Of a DNA stretch of 7,615 nt, positions 1 to 6,606 are shown piece by piece. The notes under the pieces are model-generated. The model was not told the origin of the DNA. It ran no database searches and worked only from the letters and a program-made list of their open reading frames with translations. The stretch covers positions 1-7,615 of the forward strand of contig DKTR01000063.1 of NCBI GenBank assembly GCA_002473385.1, read 5' to 3'. Position 1 is the stretch's first letter; the number at the start of each line of letters is the position of its first letter. The translations under genes were made by a program, and so were the position numbers. The DNA is from Lachnospiraceae bacterium UBA7225. GTDB lineage: Bacteria; Bacillota; Clostridia; Lachnospirales; Lachnospiraceae.

Positions 1-83
1 GCCGGCGTGTCGGAATGGCAGACGAGGCAGACTCAAAATCTGTTGTGGGCAACCACGTATGGGTTCAAGTCCCATTGCCGGCA
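1..83 (+). tRNA. tRNA-Leu (anticodon CAA)
   Basis: A complete class II cloverleaf can be drawn. The acceptor stem 1-7 pairs with 76-82 (six Watson-Crick pairs plus G7-U76), with discriminator A83. The anticodon stem 27-31/39-43 encloses loop 32-38 (CTCAAAA), giving anticodon CAA at 34-36, which reads the leucine codon UUG. A long variable arm (stem 45-48/53-56) is typical of leucine tRNAs. The T arm 59-63/71-75 carries loop TTCAAGT. The 3' CCA is not encoded (GAA follows A83), so it would be added by nucleotidyltransferase. The window begins at the first base of the tRNA, so its promoter and any upstream tRNA genes are not visible. Confidence 0.97.
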
Positions 84-87
84 GAAG

Positions 88-120
88 AAAAACGGTGCAG
101 CCGATGGTTGCACCGTTTTT
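88..120 (+). terminator. Rho-independent terminator after tRNA-Leu
   Basis: Bases 88-99 (AAAAACGGTGCA) pair perfectly with 109-120 (TGCACCGTTTTT), a 12-bp stem around a 9-base loop that ends in a run of five T. It lies 5 bases after the tRNA and is the expected terminator for that transcript. It also sits just upstream of the next gene's ribosome binding site, so transcription of that gene must come from read-through or from a promoter I cannot recognise. Confidence 0.85.
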
Positions 121-124
121 GTAT

Positions 125-129
125 GGGAG
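125..129 (+). promoter_or_regulatory. Ribosome binding site that fixes the MATE start
   Basis: GGGAG lies five bases before the ATG at 135. The next ATG upstream (123) overlaps this site and is only two bases past the terminator stem. More distal in-frame codons fall inside the tRNA. The site therefore favours the start at 135, although the spacing is on the short side. Confidence 0.6.
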
Positions 130-134
130 AAAAA

Positions 135-1454
135 ATGTTTACAAATGCACAGCTTAAAAAATTGATTTTTCCGCTGGTGATGGAACAGCTTCTTGCTATC
201 ACGGTGGGCATGGCGGATACGATGATGGTATCGCAGGTGGGGGACGCCGCCGTATCCGGAGTATCCCTGGTTGATATGATCAATGTTCTTCTGATCAACA
301 TATTTGCGGCGCTTGCTACCGGCGGGGCGGTGGTAACATCGCAGTTTATCGGAAAGCAGCGCCGGGATCTTGCCTGTCGTTCCGTTAATCAGCTTTACCT
401 TGTCAGCGGTGCTGCATCGCTGGTGATCATGGCGTTGACACTGATTTTCCGCAGCAGCCTGCTGCACCTGTTGTTTGGCAGCATTGAAGCGGATGTCATG
501 GAAAATGCACTGATTTATCTGATTCTGTCGGCGCTTTCCTATCCGTTCCTGGCGATTTACAACAGCGGAGCCGCTATTTTTCGTTCAATGGGCAATTCCA
601 AAATTACAATGCTGATTTCGATGCTTATGAATGCAGTGAATATTATCGGAAATGCTGTTTTGATCTTTGGCTTCGGTATGGGAGCTGCCGGAGCGGCGAC
701 CGCCTCATTGATTTCACGTATGCTTGCCTGTGTGGTTATCACGATACTTCTGTTAAATCCGCAAAAAGAGCTGCATCTTTTGCCGGACGACTGGCGGGCA
801 GACTGGAATCTTATCCGGAAAATACTTTATATCGGTATTCCGAGCAGCCTGGAGAACAGTCTGTTTCAGCTTGGGCGTGTGCTGGTGGTCAGCATCATTA
901 CTTACTTTGGAACCGTACAGATCACGGCAAATGCGATCGCGAACAATCTGGATTCCATGGGAATTCTTCCGGGGCAGGCAGTCAGCCTTGCCATGATTAC
1001 AGTAGTGGGACAGTGTGTCGGTGCCGGAGATTTCAAGGAGGCAAAAAAATATGCTGTTAAGCTATTGAAGATTACTTATGTGATTATGTCGGCGCTGATC
1101 ATTTGCCTGCTGCTTTTGCAGCCGTGGATACTCAGCATTTATAAAGTGACGGATGAGGCGCGGGAGCTGGCAAGAATATTGATCTGCATTCATAATCTTT
1201 GTGCGCTCGTTCTATGGCCGCTTTCTTTTGTACTTCCAAATGCACTGAGGGCGGCGAATGATGTAAAATATACTATGGTAGTTTCCATCTTCTCCATGTG
1301 TGCCTTCCGGGTGCTGTTCAGCTATATTCTTGGCTATCAGATGGGAATGGGAGCAATCGGCGTATGGATCGCCATGGTGATAGACTGGGTGTTCCGTGCA
1401 ATTATGTTTGTCGCGCGGTTTATCGGAAACAAGTGGCAGACACATAAGATTTAA
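135..1454 (+). CDS. MATE family multidrug/toxin efflux transporter
   Basis: This is a 439-residue integral membrane protein of the MATE family, close to the usual length of 440-460. Such proteins export cationic drugs or metabolites in exchange for Na+ or H+. The N-terminal segment, with GMADTMMVSQVGDAAVSG at residues 25-42, is a family hallmark. The two halves resemble each other: QFIGKQRRDLA (70-80) in the first matches GQCVGAGDFKEAKKY (292-306) in the second. Hydrophobic stretches throughout are consistent with about 12 helices, for example near 51-65, 92-106, 124-142, 163-180, 194-207, 312-330, 348-366 and 379-399. The frame is open back to base 15, but those codons overlap the tRNA and its terminator, so I start at 135. 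The substrate cannot be read from sequence. No terminator follows, and the next gene has its own promoter. Confidence 0.93.
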   Translation: MFTNAQLKKLIFPLVMEQLLAITVGMADTMMVSQVGDAAVSGVSLVDMINVLLINIFAALATGGAVVTSQFIGKQRRDLACRSVNQLYLVSGAASLVIMALTLIFRSSLLHLLFGSIEADVMENALIYLILSALSYPFLAIYNSGAAIFRSMGNSKITMLISMLMNAVNIIGNAVLIFGFGMGAAGAATASLISRMLACVVITILLLNPQKELHLLPDDWRADWNLIRKILYIGIPSSLENSLFQLGRVLVVSIITYFGTVQITANAIANNLDSMGILPGQAVSLAMITVVGQCVGAGDFKEAKKYAVKLLKITYVIMSALIICLLLLQPWILSIYKVTDEARELARILICIHNLCALVLWPLSFVLPNALRAANDVKYTMVVSIFSMCAFRVLFSYILGYQMGMGAIGVWIAMVIDWVFRAIMFVARFIGNKWQTHKI

Positions 1455-1464
1455 AATGTCACCC

Positions 1465-1493
1465 TTTCCATCAAAGAGAGTTTGTGGTATGCT
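1465..1493 (+). promoter_or_regulatory. Probable sigma-A promoter for the zf-HC2/polA run
   Basis: A -35-like TTTCCA (1465-1470; four of six matches to TTGACA) is followed by a 17-base spacer and a -10 TATGCT (1488-1493). TGG before the -10 forms an extended -10 element. Transcription would begin near 1500, leaving a leader of about 17 bases that carries the ribosome binding site of the gene at 1517. The call rests on consensus and position only. Confidence 0.6.
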
Positions 1494-1516
1494 AATACCT
1501 GGGAGAAGGAGCAGGC

Positions 1517-2053
1517 ATGGATTGTAAAACGGCGCAGCAGAAAATTACGTCTTATATAGACCGGAAATTAGACGACAGCGAGATGGAGGAATTCATTGAG
1601 CATGTACGCAGATGCGAGGCTTGCAGCGAGGAGCTGGAGGTCTATTTTACGATTTATTATGCGCTGATGCAGCTTGATAAAGAAGAAAATGAGGTTTACA
1701 ACATTAAAGAGCTGTTAGAGAAAGACCTGAAGCAGGCAGAGGATCGCGTAAAAAAACACAATATCATGCGGTTTTACCGGCGGCTGCTTATGACGCTGAT
1801 TGGTATTGTGGCGGGCATTTTTGTAATCACAGGCGCACAGACACTGCTCACCGGTTCCTTTGAATATACGACGCTTTATAATCTCTTCAGCGTAGAAACG
1901 GAACCTGACACCTGGATACAGCAAAGCGAGCAGGAGAGCGTCCGGCAGGCAACGGAAACGACGGAGCGTGAGACTAACCGCAAACGGCAGCTGATCGTGA
2001 CAACACCGGAGACGGAGGCTGCAATCCCACTGTCAGAAATAACGACAGAGTAA
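1517..2053 (+). CDS. Membrane-anchored zinc-finger (zf-HC2) anti-sigma-like protein
   Basis: This 178-residue protein has three visible parts. The N-terminal domain carries the zinc-binding anti-sigma (ZAS) signature H29-x3-C33-x2-C36, with an additional cysteine at C3. A single transmembrane helix lies at about residues 90-107 and is preceded by basic residues (KKH, RFYRR), which predicts a cytoplasmic N terminus. The C-terminal tail of about 65 residues is predicted to be outside the cell and is rich in Thr and Glu. ZAS proteins usually hold an ECF sigma factor inactive, but no sigma factor is next to this gene, so its partner is unknown and a non-sigma role is possible. The start is supported by AGAAGGAG at 1504-1511, five bases before ATG. 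The stop overlaps the polA ribosome binding site (AAGGAG at 2053-2058), so the gene is almost certainly co-transcribed with polA. Confidence 0.8.
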   Translation: MDCKTAQQKITSYIDRKLDDSEMEEFIEHVRRCEACSEELEVYFTIYYALMQLDKEENEVYNIKELLEKDLKQAEDRVKKHNIMRFYRRLLMTLIGIVAGIFVITGAQTLLTGSFEYTTLYNLFSVETEPDTWIQQSEQESVRQATETTERETNRKRQLIVTTPETEAAIPLSEITTE

Positions 2054-2062
2054 AGGAGTATT

Positions 2063-4705
2063 ATGCAGGGAAAATTAGTTTTAATAGACGGACACAGCAT
2101 TTTAAACCGCGCGTATTTCGGGGTTCCGGATCTGACAAATTCGCAGGGGCTGCACACAAATGCGGTTTATGGATTTTTAAATATCATGTTTAAAATTCTG
2201 GATGAGGAGCAGCCGGATTATTTTGCGGTTGCCTTTGATCTTCATGCGCCGACCTTCCGGCATAAAATGTACGATGCATATAAGGGAACACGCAAGCCGA
2301 TGCAGGAGGAGCTGCGCCAGCAGGTTCCTGTGATGAAGGAAATGCTGACGGCGATGGGGGTGCCGCTGATGATGCTGGAGGGCTATGAGGCGGATGATCT
2401 TCTTGGAACAGCGGCAAAAAAGGCGGAGGCGGACGGACTGTCGGTATCTATTATTTCCGGAGACCGCGATTTGCTGCAGCTGGCTACCGATCGGATTAAA
2501 GTGCGTATTCCGAAGACGAAAAAAGGAAAGACAGAGGTTGAGGACTACAATACGGAAGAAGTTGTGGCGAAATATATGGTCACTCCTTCGCAGATTGTTG
2601 ATCTGAAGGCGCTGATGGGGGATGCCTCCGATAATATTCCGGGAATTCCCGGTGTGGGTGAAAAGACGGCAGGAAAGATTATAGCCGAATATGGCTCTAT
2701 CGAAAATGCATATGCGCATGTGGAGGAGATTAAGCCAAATAAGGCGAAGGAATCTCTGCGTGAGCATTACGATCTGGCACAGCTCAGCAAGAAGCTGGCA
2801 AAAATCAACACAGAAAGTCCCTTTGTGCTGGATATGGAGCGGGCAAAGATGGGCAATCTGTTCACACAGGATGCGTTTGAGCTTTGCAGGAAGCTGGAAT
2901 TCCGCAATATTCTGCCTCGTTTTTCCCTGGATGCCCCGGTGGATCCTGTCAGTGAATTCTTTTTTACGGTGACAGATTTCTCCGAAGCAGAAACAGTGTT
3001 CACGCAGGCGCAGGCGACAGACGGTATTGGATTTTCGCTTCTGGCAGAAAAGGGACAGCTGTATGGAATTGCGCTTGCGCTGGATACAGAGCATATTTAT
3101 TTTGTGAAGAAAGAGGGCTTTCTGACGGAAAGCTATCTTACAGAAAAATGTGTACAGATCCTGCATGGCAGCAATATGGCGTATACAATAGATTTAAAGG
3201 AGCAGCTTGTGTTCCTGCGAAACGGGATCTCCAGCCGGGAACAGATTGCCGATGCAGCCATTGGGGCATATCTGCTCAATCCGCTCAAAGGGCAGTATCC
3301 GTGTGAGGATATCGCAAAGGATTACGCTTCTCTGATGATGAAGGGCAGATCGGAACTGTTTGGCAAGGAGTCTCTTGCGAAGGTGATGGAAGAGAGGGCA
3401 GAGGAAGCAGCAGGATATGCCTGCTATCACGCATATACGGCACTGGCGGCGACACCGGTCATTCTGGAAAAGCTGCAGGAACTTAAGATGCTGGAGCTTT
3501 TCTGGAATATGGAGATGCCGCTTGTCTACACGCTCTATGATATGCAGGAGGCAGGCATCCGTGTAAATGCGCAGGAGCTGAAGGCATACGGCGAGGAGCT
3601 TTATGTGCGGATCGTGGAGCTGGAAAAGGAAATCTATCAAGAGGCAGGCGAGGAATTCAACATCAATTCCCCAAAGCAGCTTGGCGTTATTCTGTTTGAA
3701 AAACTGAAGCTTCCGGGAGCGAAAAAAACAAAGAGCGGATTTTCCACGGCTGCAGATGTACTGGAGAAACTGGCGCCCGATCATGTGATCGTGGCGAAAA
3801 TTCTGGAGTACCGCCAGCTCGCGAAGTTAAAATCCACTTACGCGGACGGGCTGGCAAACTTTATCTCTGCGGACGGCAGAATCCACGGTACTTTCAATCA
3901 GACAATCACGGCAACCGGACGTATCAGCAGTACCGATCCCAATCTGCAGAATATTCCGGTACGCACAGAGCTCGGAAGGCTTCTGCGCAAGGTCTTTATT
4001 GCACGGGAGGGATATGTGCTGATCGACGCGGACTATTCGCAGATTGAGCTGCGTGTACTTGCTGCCATGGCAGGCGATGAGACTCTGATAACAGCGTTCC
4101 GCGATCATGCCGACATTCACAGGCTGACAGCGTCACAGGTATTTCATATCCCATTTGATGAGGTAACGCCGCTGCAGCGCCGAAACGCCAAGGCAGTAAA
4201 CTTTGGTATTGTCTATGGGATCAGCGCTTTCGGGCTTAGTGAGGATCTTCACATCAGTGTGAAGGAAGCGGGCGAATACATTGAAAAATATTTCCAGACT
4301 TATCCGAAGGTAAAGGAATTTCTGGATAATGCCGTAAAGGAAGCGAAGGAGAAAGGCTGTGTTACGACCCTGTTTCACCGCCGCCGCCCGGTACCGGAGT
4401 TAAATTCCGGAAACTTTATGCAGCGCTCCTTTGGTGAACGTGTAGCAATGAATTCGCCGATCCAGGGAACGGCAGCGGATATTATTAAGATTGCCATGGT
4501 ACGGGTGAACGAGCGGCTGCGGGCGGAAAATCGCAGATCGCGGCTGATTTTGCAGATTCACGATGAACTCCTGATTGAGGCGGAGCCTTCTGAGGTGGAA
4601 GATGTGAAGCAGATTCTGGCGCAGGAGATGATAAATGCGGTAAGTCTGCCCGTTGCTATGGAAATAGATATGAATACAGGTAATAACTGGTATGAAGCAC
4701 ATTAA
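2063..4705 (+). CDS. polA: DNA polymerase I
   Basis: PolA fills gaps and removes RNA primers during lagging-strand maturation and excision repair. The 880 residues match Bacillus-type Pol I in length. The N-terminal 5'-3' nuclease (about 1-290) keeps its metal-binding acids: D9, E109, D111, D112, D134, D136, D187 and D190, with the helix-hairpin-helix IPGIPGVGEKTAG at 192-204. The middle domain (about 300-470) has the position of the 3'-5' exonuclease but lacks the acidic FDTET motif (IGFSLL at 322-327) and the third-motif aspartate (YHAYTAL at 455-461), so proofreading is probably lost. The polymerase domain is intact: TGRISSTDPNLQNIPVRTE (618-636), motif A DYSQIELR with D657, motif B RRNAKAVNFGIVYG (706-719) with F714 and Y718, and motif C QIHDE with D834. 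AAGGAG at 2053-2058 precedes the start. The 3' end overlaps coaE by 14 bases. Confidence 0.98.
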   Translation: MQGKLVLIDGHSILNRAYFGVPDLTNSQGLHTNAVYGFLNIMFKILDEEQPDYFAVAFDLHAPTFRHKMYDAYKGTRKPMQEELRQQVPVMKEMLTAMGVPLMMLEGYEADDLLGTAAKKAEADGLSVSIISGDRDLLQLATDRIKVRIPKTKKGKTEVEDYNTEEVVAKYMVTPSQIVDLKALMGDASDNIPGIPGVGEKTAGKIIAEYGSIENAYAHVEEIKPNKAKESLREHYDLAQLSKKLAKINTESPFVLDMERAKMGNLFTQDAFELCRKLEFRNILPRFSLDAPVDPVSEFFFTVTDFSEAETVFTQAQATDGIGFSLLAEKGQLYGIALALDTEHIYFVKKEGFLTESYLTEKCVQILHGSNMAYTIDLKEQLVFLRNGISSREQIADAAIGAYLLNPLKGQYPCEDIAKDYASLMMKGRSELFGKESLAKVMEERAEEAAGYACYHAYTALAATPVILEKLQELKMLELFWNMEMPLVYTLYDMQEAGIRVNAQELKAYGEELYVRIVELEKEIYQEAGEEFNINSPKQLGVILFEKLKLPGAKKTKSGFSTAADVLEKLAPDHVIVAKILEYRQLAKLKSTYADGLANFISADGRIHGTFNQTITATGRISSTDPNLQNIPVRTELGRLLRKVFIAREGYVLIDADYSQIELRVLAAMAGDETLITAFRDHADIHRLTASQVFHIPFDEVTPLQRRNAKAVNFGIVYGISAFGLSEDLHISVKEAGEYIEKYFQTYPKVKEFLDNAVKEAKEKGCVTTLFHRRRPVPELNSGNFMQRSFGERVAMNSPIQGTAADIIKIAMVRVNERLRAENRRSRLILQIHDELLIEAEPSEVEDVKQILAQEMINAVSLPVAMEIDMNTGNNWYEAH

Positions 4706-5306
4706 GGTTCTGGGTATTACCGGCGGCGTTGGCGCCGGAAAAAGTACGATACTGCAGTATCTGCAGGAGCGATATCATGCGGAGGTACTGCAGCTTGATG
4801 CGGTGGCCCATTTGCTGATGGAGCCGCAGCGGGAATGTCATGCACAGATTATCGCCGCCTTTGGCAGAGATATTCTGGCGCAAAACGGCGGGATTGACCG
4901 TCAGAAGCTTTATCAGAAGGCGTTTACTAATGAAACACAGGTAAAGCGGCTGAACGGGATTGTACATCCGCAGGTGAAGAAATATGTAAAGAACTGGATT
5001 ATGGAAAAGCGTATGCAGAAAAAGGCATCGTTTCTGGTGCTGGAGGCGGCGCTTCTTCTGGAGGATCACTATGAGCTGATCTGCGATGAGATCTGGTATA
5101 TTTTTGTGAGGGACGATGTGCGTGCACAGCGGCTCGCAGCTTCGCGCGGCTATACGGCGGAGAAAACCGCACAGATATTGAAAAATCAGAAATCCGAAGA
5201 GCAATTTCGTGCTGCCTGCCAGTTTGTAGTAGATAATAGCGGCGATCTCCTGGAAAAAACATATGAACAGATAGACAAGGGACTGAAAGAACATGAATTT
5301 GTGTAG
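4692..5306 (+). CDS. coaE: Dephospho-CoA kinase
   Basis: This enzyme phosphorylates the 3'-hydroxyl of dephospho-CoA with ATP, the last step of coenzyme A biosynthesis, in the cytoplasm. The 204 residues fit the family's usual length of about 200. The Walker A loop GGVGAGKST is at 11-19. D36 in LQLDAVAH is the likely substrate-site aspartate, the conserved HP of the family is H92-P93, the core strand LVLEAALLLE is at 115-124, the lid arginine region RAQRLAASRG is at 144-153, and the DNSG nucleotide-base contact is at 181-184. The ATG lies inside polA, 14 bases before polA ends. The only Shine-Dalgarno-like bases (ACAGG, 4676-4680) are 11 bases upstream, so initiation probably depends on ribosomes arriving from polA. 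The gene in turn overlaps the next one by 14 bases. A polA-coaE order is common in Firmicutes. Confidence 0.96.
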   Translation: MKHIKVLGITGGVGAGKSTILQYLQERYHAEVLQLDAVAHLLMEPQRECHAQIIAAFGRDILAQNGGIDRQKLYQKAFTNETQVKRLNGIVHPQVKKYVKNWIMEKRMQKKASFLVLEAALLLEDHYELICDEIWYIFVRDDVRAQRLAASRGYTAEKTAQILKNQKSEEQFRAACQFVVDNSGDLLEKTYEQIDKGLKEHEFV

Positions 5307-6090
5307 TATTGCAAGCGGGAGCAGTGGAAACTGCATTTTTATCGGAACAGAGCAGACAAGCCTGCTGGTGGATATTGGTATCAGTGCAAAGCAGGCGGAG
5401 ACTGGATTACATACCATAGACCGGACACTGCCGGATATTGACGGTATTCTGATTACACACGAACATTCCGATCATATCCGTGGCATCGGAGTGGCAGCGC
5501 GAAAAGCCGGGATGCCCATTTATGGGACAAAAGGCACGTTGGAGGCAGTCAGACGGTGTTCCTCGCTCGGAAAAATTGATGAGGGTCTCTACCGGGAAAT
5601 CAGCCCGGATGAGATGTTCAGAATCGGTGATATGGAGATCCTGCCATTCTCCACCTCGCATGATGCTGCAGAGCCGGTGGCGTACCGTGTAAATTCCGGG
5701 GGAAAATCAGCGGCAGTCGTCACCGACCTGGGTGTGTACAATGACTATATTGTGGATCATCTGCAGGGGCTGGACGCGGTTCTCTTAGAAGCGAACCACG
5801 ACGTGCGTATGTTGCAGGCAGGGTCTTATCCCTATTATTTAAAACAACGCATTTTAAGCAATCACGGGCATCTGTCAAATGAAAATGCCGGGCGTCTGCT
5901 CTGCAGAATTTTACACGATAATCTGAAAAATGTTTTTCTCGGACATCTGAGTCAGGAGAATAATTACGAGGCACTTGCTTATGAGACGGTATGCACTGAG
6001 GTGACGCTCGGGGACAATCCCTATCGTGCAAACGATTTTAAGATACAGGTGGCAAGACGCAATATGGCTTCTGAGCCGGCATATATATGA
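5293..6090 (+). CDS. yycJ: YycJ/WalJ-type metallo-beta-lactamase-fold hydrolase, probable DNA exonuclease
   Basis: This 265-residue cytoplasmic protein has the full metal-binding set of the metallo-beta-lactamase fold: THEHSDH at 55-61 (H56, H58, D60, H61), H123 in STSHDAAEP, D145 in TDLG, and a C-terminal histidine (H218 in GHLSQENN). The N terminus SIASGSSGNC (5-14), LEANHD (165-170) and NHGHLSNENAG (190-200) are characteristic of the YycJ/WalJ subgroup. From family knowledge, YycJ homologues are linked to DNA exonuclease activity, and loss of yycJ has been reported to raise mutation rates in Bacillus anthracis. The exact substrate here is inferred. AAGGGA at 5277-5282 lies 10 bases before the ATG, and the first 14 bases overlap the end of coaE. 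In Bacillus this gene sits in the walRK operon. Here it follows polA-coaE and no walRK genes are in view. Confidence 0.9.
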   Translation: MNLCSIASGSSGNCIFIGTEQTSLLVDIGISAKQAETGLHTIDRTLPDIDGILITHEHSDHIRGIGVAARKAGMPIYGTKGTLEAVRRCSSLGKIDEGLYREISPDEMFRIGDMEILPFSTSHDAAEPVAYRVNSGGKSAAVVTDLGVYNDYIVDHLQGLDAVLLEANHDVRMLQAGSYPYYLKQRILSNHGHLSNENAGRLLCRILHDNLKNVFLGHLSQENNYEALAYETVCTEVTLGDNPYRANDFKIQVARRNMASEPAYI

Positions 6091-6127
6091 TGAATAGATC
6101 TGACAGTATTGGAAAGGAGAATGTAAC

Positions 6128-6400
6128 ATGAAAAAGACAATTATAACTGTAGTAGGAAAAGACACCGTGGGAATTATTGCAAAGGTCTGCACCTTTCTTG
6201 CGGAAAATAACGTAAACATCCTTGATATATCCCAGACCATCGTAGATGGTTTCTTCAATATGATGATGGTGACAGACGCTTCTGCCTCCACAAAGGAATT
6301 CGGAGAACTTTCCGCAGAACTGAAGGCGCTCGGCGAAGTCATCGGCGTAGTTATTAACTGCCAGCACGAGGACATCTTCAACAAAATGCATCGCATATGA
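6128..6400 (+). CDS. Small ACT-domain protein, UPF0237 family
   Basis: The 90-residue protein is a single ACT domain with nothing else attached. Its first strand TIITVVGKDTVGIIAKV (4-20) contains the G-x-D-x-x-G-I ligand turn. A helix (about 14-27) follows, then NNVNILDISQTIVDGFFNMMMVTD (27-50), the second and third strands, and a C-terminal VIGVVINCQHEDIF (71-84). The length and sequence fit UPF0237. Proteins of this family, structurally known from Streptococcus pneumoniae SP0238, resemble the ACT half of GcvR-type regulators and probably bind an amino acid or other small metabolite. The ligand is unknown. A strong AAAGGAGA (6113-6120) lies seven bases upstream of the start. The 37-base gap after yycJ shows no terminator, so read-through from the polA run is likely. 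Its usual partner, UPF0210, is the next gene but is 240 bases away. Confidence 0.9.
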   Translation: MKKTIITVVGKDTVGIIAKVCTFLAENNVNILDISQTIVDGFFNMMMVTDASASTKEFGELSAELKALGEVIGVVINCQHEDIFNKMHRI

Positions 6401-6407
6401 GCCATGC

Positions 6408-6468
6408 ACATGTCCATATAAGCAAAACGCGCAGGCTTGCCTGCAGCGGAGTGCTTATACGGACATGT
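6408..6468 (+). repeat. Long imperfect hairpin / inverted repeat
   Basis: Bases 6408-6424 and 6452-6468 are inverted copies that match at 16 of 17 positions (mismatch A6416 opposite C6460). The interior can fold further: 6428-6430 pairs with 6446-6448, A6445 bulges, and GCAGG (6431-6435) pairs with CCTGC (6440-6444) around a CTTG tetraloop. The whole forms one 61-base hairpin starting 8 bases after the ACT gene stop. No T run follows it, so it is not a standard terminator. Its right arm overlaps the first 3 bases of the following direct repeat. It could be a mobile-element end, an RNA stability structure or part of a structured RNA. Confidence 0.8.
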
Positions 6469-6520
6469 ATACGGCGATTAGCCGCATCGAGAAGGAGCGA
6501 AGCGGATTCGAGATGAGCAT
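6466..6520 (+). repeat. 55-bp direct repeat, copy 1
   Basis: This segment is identical over 55 bases to 6552-6606. It begins with TGTATACGG (including the palindrome GTATAC), contains a small CGGC-GATTA-GCCG hairpin (6472-6484), and ends with GAGATGAGCAT. A second possible fold pairs TCGAG (6487-6491) with TTCGA (6507-6511). The two copies start 86 bases apart, so any open frame through them reads the same bases in different frames, which argues against coding. Confidence 0.93.
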
Positions 6521-6551
6521 GGCGGGGTGGTGGCAGTTATTTCATACGGCG

Positions 6552-6606
6552 TGTATACGGCGATTAGCCGCATCGAGAAGGAGCGAAGCGGATTCGAGAT
6601 GAGCAT
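6552..6606 (+). repeat. 55-bp direct repeat, copy 2
   Basis: This is the perfect second copy of 6466-6520, separated from it by a 31-base unique segment (6521-6551). Its left flank (CATACGGCG, 6543-6551) is a diverged version of the left flank of copy 1 (TATACGGACA, 6456-6465), so the repeated unit was probably somewhat longer than 55 bases. A run of six T (6606-6611) follows. It ends 34 bases before the start of the UPF0210 gene. Confidence 0.93.

Noticed and set aside
15..134. Extension of the MATE reading frame upstream to ATG at 15
   Set aside because: These codons overlap the tRNA-Leu and its terminator, give a sequence unlike any MATE N terminus, and have no ribosome binding site. The ATG at 135 gives the normal family start.
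2177..3166. 329-codon antisense open frame on the minus strand inside polA
   Set aside because: It is a shadow of the strongly conserved polA coding sequence. Its translation shows no recognisable domain, and it is not consistent with the all-plus-strand gene layout.
6465..6602. 45-codon open frame (ATG at 6465, TGA at 6600) across both 55-bp repeats
   Set aside because: It has no ribosome binding site, and the two identical repeat copies are read in different frames, which is not expected of a selected protein.
6466..6606. CRISPR array (two repeats with a 31-base spacer)
   Set aside because: There are only two units, the 55-base repeat is longer than usual, the flanks are diverged repeat sequence and no cas gene is present.
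6397..6606. ATGAGCCAT (6397-6405) and ATGAGCAT (6599-6606) as a target-site duplication flanking the repeat block
   Set aside because: The match is short and has a one-base gap, and the second sequence is part of both 55-bp repeat copies, so it is better explained as repeat sequence.
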